Positions 57,905 through 64,000 of a DNA stretch of 64,000 nucleotides are shown piece after piece. The translations under genes were made by a program, and so were the position numbers. Numbering within the stretch: the first letter of the stretch is position 1; the number at the start of each line of letters is the position of its first letter. Source of the DNA: Gammaproteobacteria bacterium. GTDB taxonomy: Bacteria > Pseudomonadota > Gammaproteobacteria > Eutrophobiales > Eutrophobiaceae. The notes under the pieces are model-generated. The model worked only from the letters and a program-made list of their open reading frames with translations. It had not been told where the DNA came from and ran no database searches. The stretch lies in the NCBI GenBank assembly GCA_028819495.1, contig JAPPLI010000208.1:1-64000 (forward strand), given 5' to 3'.

Positions 57905-58377
57905 TTCGAGCCTACCGGTTGGTTAAACGCCGGCAGTCTGCATCCGCCTTTGACGGCGAGGGCGCCCGACGTTTCGGAGGGCGGTGGAACAGCAAGGGAC
58001 AGGCATGTATCTATCTCACGAGTTCCATCTCCCTGGGGCATCTCGAGATTATGGTTCATATAAGTGATTATCACATACTGGGACAATACGTCGTACTAAG
58101 TCTGGACCTGGAGGCAAGGGATATGATGGTCCTCCCGGATGATGCGTTACCGAACGACTGGCGTGAATATCCGGCGCCGTTATCGACTGCCGTTATCGGC
58201 AATGAGTGGTTAGCCAGTCGGGAGTCAGCGGTCTTGTCAGTACCCAGCGTTATTGTCCCGTCTGAAAGGAATTATCTGCTCAATCCCCGACATCCGCGCT
58301 TTACGGCAATTATCAAAACTGTACGGGAGGAGGTTTTCTCTTTCGACCCGCGGCTTGCATTAACAGGCGGCAAATAA
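57901..58377 (+). CDS. RES-domain toxin
   Basis: YRLVKRRQSASAFDGEGARRFGGRWNSKGQACIYLTSSISLGHLEIMVH; ATGA-type overlap with the antitoxin. Confidence 0.93.
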   Translation: MIRAYRLVKRRQSASAFDGEGARRFGGRWNSKGQACIYLTSSISLGHLEIMVHISDYHILGQYVVLSLDLEARDMMVLPDDALPNDWREYPAPLSTAVIGNEWLASRESAVLSVPSVIVPSERNYLLNPRHPRFTAIIKTVREEVFSFDPRLALTGGK

Positions 58378-58400
58378 TGATGCCCGACAAGCGATGAATT

Positions 58401-58519
58401 TTATAAATCCAGCGCCAGCATTTCACTTTTGGAGCGGAAACAGCAAAGTGTCATCTGGTCGTTGTCCGCCTTCTCTTCATCGGTTTGAAACACGTCGTTG
58501 TGTTCCGGTTCTCCTTCGC
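58401..58519 (-). pseudogene. Truncated ferredoxin gene (copy 3, C-terminal part only)
   Basis: Minus strand encodes [38 protein letters not shown], matching copies at 40568 and 61244; the CxxxxCxxC region is absent. Confidence 0.85.
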
Positions 58520-58550
58520 CGGGCGCAACCATGCCATTATCGGTTGCCGG

Positions 58551-60506
58551 TTAAAACATGAAATCGGAATTATCCAGGTCACTCATATCAAAATCCGACA
58601 GGATGATGGTGGTCAGGTAGTCGGTGCCGGACACCTCTATACGTACATTCTCCCCGTGCCTCACTATGTCAAGGTCGTCCATGGAACTGATGCCGGTAAA
58701 CTCCGTCAGGTCAATCACATCCTCACCATCACTGAAATCGCGGATTGTACCGCCCCCCAGGTCACTCGGGAAGAAACGGAAAGTGTCCTTGTCAGGCCCG
58801 CCATACAGTACGTCCATATCGTGCCCGTCAACCACGAATATATCCTCTCCCGGCCCGCCCTTTAAAACATCATTACCTTCACCGCCGGTCAGGATATCGT
58901 CTCCCCGGCCGCCGAATAGCCTGTCGTCCCCGTTACCGCCGTACATCATGTCATCACCACCGACAGGGCCGCCATACAGGACGTCGTCACCATCTTCCCC
59001 TCTCAAAATATTGTCTTCGCCATCTCCGGCCAGCGTGTCGTTATACCGGCTTCCGATCAGGTGCTCGATGCCGGTCAGCGTATCCCCCTCGGCATCGCCG
59101 AATTTGACCGCGGACGCGTTATGCAGGCGCACCAGGACAGCGGCAGCGGAATTCTGGTAAGAAGCAGTATCAGACCCCGGCCCACCATCGAGCATGTCGG
59201 CGCCGGGGCCGCCGTCGAGCGTGTCGGCGCCGTCACCGCCATTGAGTATGTCATTGCCCGCACCGCCACTGAGCGTGTCGTCTCCGGCGTTACCCCAAAG
59301 AAAATTGTTGTTGTCGTCACCGGTCAGCCGGTCTCCATGATCCGGTCCCGTCAAGTCCTCTATGTTCTTTAACTTGTCTCCCTCGGCTTCACCCCCCGCG
59401 CCGATGATGTAGCCGTTGGCATCCGGCGCCGCCGAGAGGTCTACCACTACCCCTGCCAAAGCCCATCCATAGAAGGCCAAATCCCGGCCGTCGCCACCAT
59501 CCAGCGTGTCCGCTCCAGGTCCGCCATAGAGTGCGTCATCGTCATCGCCACCGTCAAGCGTATCTGTACCAGAACCACCCCAGAGAATATCAACGCCAGG
59601 GCCACCATTGAGCGTGTCGTCCCCGATATCGCCGGAGAGAAAGTCATCGCCGTCATTTCCGTTGAGTATATCGTCACCGTCATCGTCACCAGGACCGTTC
59701 CACTTACCGAAAAGTTCATCGTTACCGGCACCGCCGTTCAGCGTATCATTGCCCTCATCACCGGTCAGCGTGTCATCGCCGCCATTGCCGTTAAGTACAT
59801 CGTCGCCGCCCCGCCCAAAAAGGCCGTTGTCGTTGTCGTCACCGGTCAGGTCGTCTGCGTGGTCTGACCCGCTCAGACCTTCGATGTTCTTCAACCTGTC
59901 GCCCTCGGCATCACCCCCCATGCCGCGCACGTAACCATCGGCGTCCGGTACCGCCGAGAGGTCTATCGTTATCCCTGATTCAGAACCGAAATAGTCGGCC
60001 CAATCAAAGCTGCCGCCGCCCCCGTCCAGCGTGTCTGCCCCGGCGTCGTGGCCGATGTAATTGGTATCGCCCACGAGCCGGTCATCGCCATCACCGCCGT
60101 TAAGCGAGTCATCGCCGTCGCCGCCATAGAGAACGTCATCGCCAGCGTTGCCGTTAAGTGTGTCATTGCTTTCCAGTCCATGAAGCTCATTGTAGTTATC
60201 GTCACCGGTCAGGTGGTCCGCGTAACTCGAACCCCCCAGCCCCTCGATATTCCTCAACCTGTCGCCCTCGGCATACCCCCCCGCTCCGCGCACGTAACCG
60301 TCGGCGTCCGGCGCCGCCGAGAGGTCTATCGTTATCCCTGATTCAGAGTACACGTAAAAGGCAAAATCAAAGCCCCCACCGCCGTCCAGCGTGTCCGCCC
60401 CGGGACTGCCGATGAGACCGTCGTCACCACTGAGACCCTCTATCCTATCGTCACCTGTCGTGCCTTCGAGTTCGTCGTTTCCATCAGTGCCAATTATATC
60501 TGCCAT
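58551..60506 (-). CDS. RTX calcium-binding repeat protein without recognisable catalytic domain
   Basis: 651 aa; GGxGxDxLxG nonapeptides from the N-terminus; C-terminal segment resembles RTX secretion ends. Confidence 0.9.
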   Translation of the reverse strand: MADIIGTDGNDELEGTTGDDRIEGLSGDDGLIGSPGADTLDGGGGFDFAFYVYSESGITIDLSAAPDADGYVRGAGGYAEGDRLRNIEGLGGSSYADHLTGDDNYNELHGLESNDTLNGNAGDDVLYGGDGDDSLNGGDGDDRLVGDTNYIGHDAGADTLDGGGGSFDWADYFGSESGITIDLSAVPDADGYVRGMGGDAEGDRLKNIEGLSGSDHADDLTGDDNDNGLFGRGGDDVLNGNGGDDTLTGDEGNDTLNGGAGNDELFGKWNGPGDDDGDDILNGNDGDDFLSGDIGDDTLNGGPGVDILWGGSGTDTLDGGDDDDALYGGPGADTLDGGDGRDLAFYGWALAGVVVDLSAAPDANGYIIGAGGEAEGDKLKNIEDLTGPDHGDRLTGDDNNNFLWGNAGDDTLSGGAGNDILNGGDGADTLDGGPGADMLDGGPGSDTASYQNSAAAVLVRLHNASAVKFGDAEGDTLTGIEHLIGSRYNDTLAGDGEDNILRGEDGDDVLYGGPVGGDDMMYGGNGDDRLFGGRGDDILTGGEGNDVLKGGPGEDIFVVDGHDMDVLYGGPDKDTFRFFPSDLGGGTIRDFSDGEDVIDLTEFTGISSMDDLDIVRHGENVRIEVSGTDYLTTIILSDFDMSDLDNSDFMF

Positions 60507-60698
60507 GAGCTGTCTCCCATATTCTATGTAAAAGGTGTGAAGAGACCACTGCCTACAGTACGCAGTGGCAAGATTAATATGGTATATCGTGCGGTAAATA
60601 ACCCGTGGGCATTCCGGTCAGGCGCGAAACGGCTGCCTGCAACTACGCCATTGTAGGAAGGCTTGAAGCCGTAGGGGTATCGGGGTGCGGGTGGTTGG

Positions 60699-60717
60699 AT
60701 GCGCGTTATACGCGCAT
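60699..60717. repeat. perfect inverted repeat ATGCGCGT-TAT-ACGCGCAT
   Basis: Read directly; immediately 5' of the heptamer array. Confidence 0.7.
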
Positions 60718-60721
60718 TATT

Positions 60722-60777
60722 CTGCGGTCTGCGGTCTGCGGTCTGCGGTCTGCGGTCTGCGGTCTGCGGTCTGCGGT
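60722..60777 (+). repeat. tandem heptanucleotide repeat (CTGCGGT)x8
   Basis: Eight exact contiguous copies. Confidence 0.98.
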
Positions 60778-60877
60778 CAACATTATGTTAGTTTTGCCCG
60801 GCTTGTCAAGCGTTTTTTGAGTTTTTTCCTAACTTTTTCAGTCAGTTAGCGATATGTGGTGTGTTTTGAAGAACCAT

Positions 60878-61078
60878 TTAAAACAGGGACTTGAGCAGCG
60901 GTAATATCTCAACGACGATAACCAGACCTACCATCCATTTCAGCAGCAACAGGTCAGCTTCTATTTTGTTAAACCCGGCATCGTAGTTTGCAATGGCCTT
61001 GGCTGCCTCGGTCGCTGTCTCATCGCTGACGCCTGCTTCGAGAAAAGCATCATAAACTTCTTTAACGATTGCGCTCAC
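60878..61078 (-). CDS. small membrane protein (DUF1640-like)
   Basis: 66 aa; VYDAFLEAGVSDETATEAAKAIAN then C-terminal TM LLLLKWMVGLVIVVEILPLL. Confidence 0.55.
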   Translation of the reverse strand: MSAIVKEVYDAFLEAGVSDETATEAAKAIANYDAGFNKIEADLLLLKWMVGLVIVVEILPLLKSLF

Positions 61079-61243
61079 TGACAGTACCGATTAAAACCAT
61101 ATATGGGGCATTATATATCAAAGAGGAAAAAAGACAATTTCACCCTGCTCGTCGATCAACTGCTCCTTCCATATCGATTAATTCAGGTAGCCTGCAACCA
61201 TTTCCAATGGTCCGAATGACCGGCATTTTCACGAATAATAGTT

Positions 61244-61507
61244 CTATAAATCCAGCACTAGCAGGTCGCTTTTGGCGCGCGAACAGCACAGGGTCATCTG
61301 GTCGTTGGCCGCTTTCTCTTCGTCGGTCCGAAACACGTCATTGTGCCCCGGCTCCCCTTCAAGCACGCCGGTCAGACAGGTGCCGCATACGCCCTGCTCG
61401 CAGGACACGGGGATAATGATCCCGTTTTCGCCCAAGGCATCGACGAATCTCAAGCCGTCTTCAACAGTAATCATCTCACCGCTGCTTGCTATTTTTACCT
61501 TGAACAT
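61244..61507 (-). CDS. stand-alone 2Fe-2S ferredoxin, copy 2
   Basis: Near-identical protein to 40568..40831 ([41 protein letters not shown]). Confidence 0.92.
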   Translation of the reverse strand: MFKVKIASSGEMITVEDGLRFVDALGENGIIIPVSCEQGVCGTCLTGVLEGEPGHNDVFRTDEEKAANDQMTLCCSRAKSDLLVLDL

Positions 61508-61537
61508 TTGAACCGCTATCTCACGAGTTGAGCGGGC

Positions 61538-61954
61538 TTATCCGACCAGTTGAAAGCCTGCAGTTGCGAAGTGGTGATCAAAAGCGAATGCGATTTTGAT
61601 TTGCCGCCGCCTCATCAGGACAAAACTTGTGGCGTCCACAGCGGAGAGCTTATGAAATTTTTGCCCGGTGAAATACTGCCATGCCGCGCGCATCTCACCT
61701 GCGCTACAGGTGATAACTTCAAGGTTCGACAGTTTTTCCAGTGAATCCTTCCAGGCTATCGCGATATCGCGCCGCGCATGTCGGTCAAGAAAAGTAAATG
61801 TCTCCAGGATAACCGGCACGGATGTGTAGAGACAGGCACGGCGTTCATGCGCTTCTTTCCAGACTTCGACTGCTCTCTCGTGAAACGGGTCCCGCGATAA
61901 TGCCAACGCAATCCAACCCCCTGAATCGACAAATACGTCTTGACGGTCTCTCAT
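61538..61954 (-). CDS. PIN-domain toxin (VapC-like)
   Basis: DVFVDSGGWIALALSRDPFHERAVEVW...LSAVDATSFVLMRRRQIKIAFAFDHHF. Confidence 0.9.
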   Translation of the reverse strand: MRDRQDVFVDSGGWIALALSRDPFHERAVEVWKEAHERRACLYTSVPVILETFTFLDRHARRDIAIAWKDSLEKLSNLEVITCSAGEMRAAWQYFTGQKFHKLSAVDATSFVLMRRRQIKIAFAFDHHFATAGFQLVG

Positions 61955-62175
61955 TGGTCGTCATAAATTGCGTCATGCTCAACAGAGGTACGAGAGGGCA
62001 TCCCATCCCATAAAGCCACAGGGCCTGCAGAAACCGAGTCGGGATGAAGCCAGACTTGCCGGACCGCTTCACGCACAAGGTCGGCCATACTCCGGCCTGA
62101 ACGCTGCGCGGTTTCCCGCAACGCTTTCAAATCATCTTCGGGTAAATAGATTTGTGTTTTGACCATGTATGTCAT
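61951..62175 (-). CDS. ribbon-helix-helix antitoxin (VapB-like)
   Basis: MVKTQIYLPEDDLKALRETAQRSGRSMADLVREAVRQVW; overlaps the vapC start. Confidence 0.88.
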   Translation of the reverse strand: MTYMVKTQIYLPEDDLKALRETAQRSGRSMADLVREAVRQVWLHPDSVSAGPVALWDGMPSRTSVEHDAIYDDQ

Positions 62176-62292
62176 TATATATGACCAGTTGACATATATC
62201 AAACAGTACAGTATGGCCATTCCGTCAGTCGGTCTTGAAAAAAAATCGATATTATTTACAATCATCGAAAATAAATGTCGGGGGAGATCAAA

Positions 62293-63417
62293 GTGTCAAA
62301 ACCGTTTCTGAAAAATGCCTGGTATGCGGCGGCGTGGAGCTACGAGGTGAAGAAGGAACTGTTCGAGCGCACCATCATCGGCGAGTCCATCCTGTTTTAC
62401 CGCAAGGAAAACAACCAGGCGGTGGCCATCAACAACGCTTGCCCGCACCGCTATTCGCCGTTGCACCTGGGCACCCTGATCGGCGACGTGGTGGAATGCA
62501 AGTATCACGGCCTGCGTTATGACAGCACGGGACGTTGCGTACACAACCCCCACGGGGACGGAAAAATCCCGGAAAAGATGTGTACCAGGTCCTATCCGCT
62601 GGAGGAAATCCACAACATGTTATGGATCTGGATGGGCGACCCGGCGCTGGCAGACCCCGCCACCATACCTGATTTCGGTTGCCAGTCCGATCCCGATTAC
62701 CCTTCGGTCGAGGGCGTGATCGAGATGCACGGCAACTACGAACTGATTACCGACAACCTGATGGACCTGTCTCATGTGGAGTTCCTGCATAAAGGCATAC
62801 TGGGGAGCGAGGCCATCAAACGCGGTGAGCACGAACTGTTGCAGGACGGGACCACCGTGTGGTCGAACCGCTGGTGTCCGGACGGGCTGGCGCCGCCGGC
62901 CTGGGACCACATGTTCAAGGACTACGGCAAGCCGGTGGACCACTGGTTGTACATGCGCTGGGATGCACCCGCCCACATGCTGCTGGACGTGGGCATCACC
63001 CCCACGGGCAGGCCGCGCAGTGAGGGGATATGGATGTACGGCACGGACATCCTCACGCCGAAGGACCAGACCTCCACCTATTATTTCTGGGGTGTCGCCA
63101 GGGACCATGACAAGGACAACGATGAGATGGGTAAAATATGGACCTCGGCCATCGAAGTGGCCTTCGGGACCCAGGACAAACCCATGATCGAGGCGCAGCA
63201 GGGTATGCTGGAAGCCCTGGGTGTCATTGACCTGGATGAAGTTGATCCTGTTCTGCTGCCCATGGACAGCGCCACGGTGCGCTGCCGGCGCGTACTCGAT
63301 CAATTACGGCGGGAGGACGGGACAAGGCTCCCGGATCCCCGCAACCCGGCCCTGACGGACCTTGTCAGGAAGACGAATGCCGCCGAATACGACGGTGTGA
63401 TTGTGCCGGTGGTATAA
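62293..63417 (+). CDS. Rieske 2Fe-2S aromatic oxygenase (VanA-like oxygenase subunit)
   Basis: CPHRYSPLHLGTLIGDVVECKYHGLRYDSTGRCVHNPHG (Rieske), DNLMDLSHVEFLH (mononuclear iron); GTG 62293 with GGGGGAG upstream. Confidence 0.93.
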   Translation: MSKPFLKNAWYAAAWSYEVKKELFERTIIGESILFYRKENNQAVAINNACPHRYSPLHLGTLIGDVVECKYHGLRYDSTGRCVHNPHGDGKIPEKMCTRSYPLEEIHNMLWIWMGDPALADPATIPDFGCQSDPDYPSVEGVIEMHGNYELITDNLMDLSHVEFLHKGILGSEAIKRGEHELLQDGTTVWSNRWCPDGLAPPAWDHMFKDYGKPVDHWLYMRWDAPAHMLLDVGITPTGRPRSEGIWMYGTDILTPKDQTSTYYFWGVARDHDKDNDEMGKIWTSAIEVAFGTQDKPMIEAQQGMLEALGVIDLDEVDPVLLPMDSATVRCRRVLDQLRREDGTRLPDPRNPALTDLVRKTNAAEYDGVIVPVV

Positions 63418-63428
63418 ATCCCAATCGG

Positions 63429-64000
63429 CTACTCACTGAATGCCGGTTTGATTTCGGTTTCCGGGGCCCAGCCCGGACCGTAGAGACGTTTGTACCTTTC
63501 CGGTCGGTCCACCGATCCCTTGGCGCCGCCGCCCCGCCACAGGTCATATTTCGCATCGGCATATTCGGCAAAGAAAGCGGTGAGCCTGGCGTCCAGTTCC
63601 GCGACGACCTCCTGGTAGGCCGGGTCGTCCACAACATTCCGCTCCTGACCGGGATCTGCCTTCATATCATACAATGCCGGCCCGCCCGTTGAGCGCAGGC
63701 GCTTCCAGTAGGAATAATTTCCGGTCCGGATGACCCTGGTCTCCTCCTGCTCGAAGAACACCGCATCATGCAAGTTGCCGGTATCGCCTGCCAGCGCATG
63801 CCTGAAACTCTTGCCGGGACTGTTATCAAACTGAACGTCGCCCATGCCCAGGTAATCCAGGATCGTCACCGGAATATCATACTGGCCTATCAGCATGTCG
63901 CTGGTCCGGCCCGCCCCGATTTTGTCCGGATGCCTGATAATCAACGGGATATTCATGGCCGTTTCATACATGCTGGCCGGCGTCGTGACCACGGTATGCT
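63429..64000 (-). CDS. sulfatase, C-terminal part (runs off the window)
   Basis: ETAMNIPLIIRHPDKIGAGRTSDMLIGQYDIPVTILDYLG...YDMKADPGQERNVVDDPAYQ. Confidence 0.88.
   Translation of the reverse strand, partial: HTVVTTPASMYETAMNIPLIIRHPDKIGAGRTSDMLIGQYDIPVTILDYLGMGDVQFDNSPGKSFRHALAGDTGNLHDAVFFEQEETRVIRTGNYSYWKRLRSTGGPALYDMKADPGQERNVVDDPAYQEVVAELDARLTAFFAEYADAKYDLWRGGGAKGSVDRPERYKRLYGPGWAPETEIKPAFSE

Noticed and set aside
58485-58865. 126-aa plus-strand ORF starting [11 protein letters not shown]
   Set aside because: Antisense of the ferredoxin remnant and the RTX gene end; the same MKHVVVF start appears opposite the intact ferredoxin at 40652.
60722-60777. Heptamer array as CRISPR
   Set aside because: 7-bp units with no spacers; simple tandem repeat.

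Overview
Gammaproteobacterial-looking chromosomal window (lineage is inferred, not proven). About 50 protein-coding genes are supportable. Core markers are guaB-guaA with divergent xseA, and lipB-lipA. From 0.4 to 12.7 kb there is a catabolic block: GntR/FCD regulator, aldehyde dehydrogenase, class III aminotransferase, MFS transporter, alcohol dehydrogenase, FAD monooxygenase, NicX-like ring-cleavage dioxygenase and a three-subunit molybdenum hydroxylase. This resembles N-heteroaromatic (nicotinate/nicotine-type) degradation. Accessory regions lie at about 21-24.7 kb (DUF4143 ATPase, orphan HigA, internally deleted NYN protein), 36-40.5 kb (TPR protein, candidate restriction-modification pair, roughly 1 kb structured non-coding region with an embedded tRNA-Ile-like sequence) and 46-62.3 kb (NERD protein, serralysin-like RTX protein, three toxin-antitoxin-like pairs, 1723-aa exonuclease-RecQ-UvrD helicase fusion, second RTX protein, duplicated and truncated ferredoxins). 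The most interesting items are the large structured RNA candidate at 39.3-40.25 kb on the minus strand (GOLLD/ROOL-like by impression only), the overlapping MTase/REase pair beside it, a dispersed GGGGTCAGAGTAAAAT palindrome family, a five-hairpin array running into the lipB stop codon, three copies of one ferredoxin gene (one truncated), and a (CTGCGGT)8 tandem repeat. No homology or covariance searches were run; all product calls come from reading motifs.
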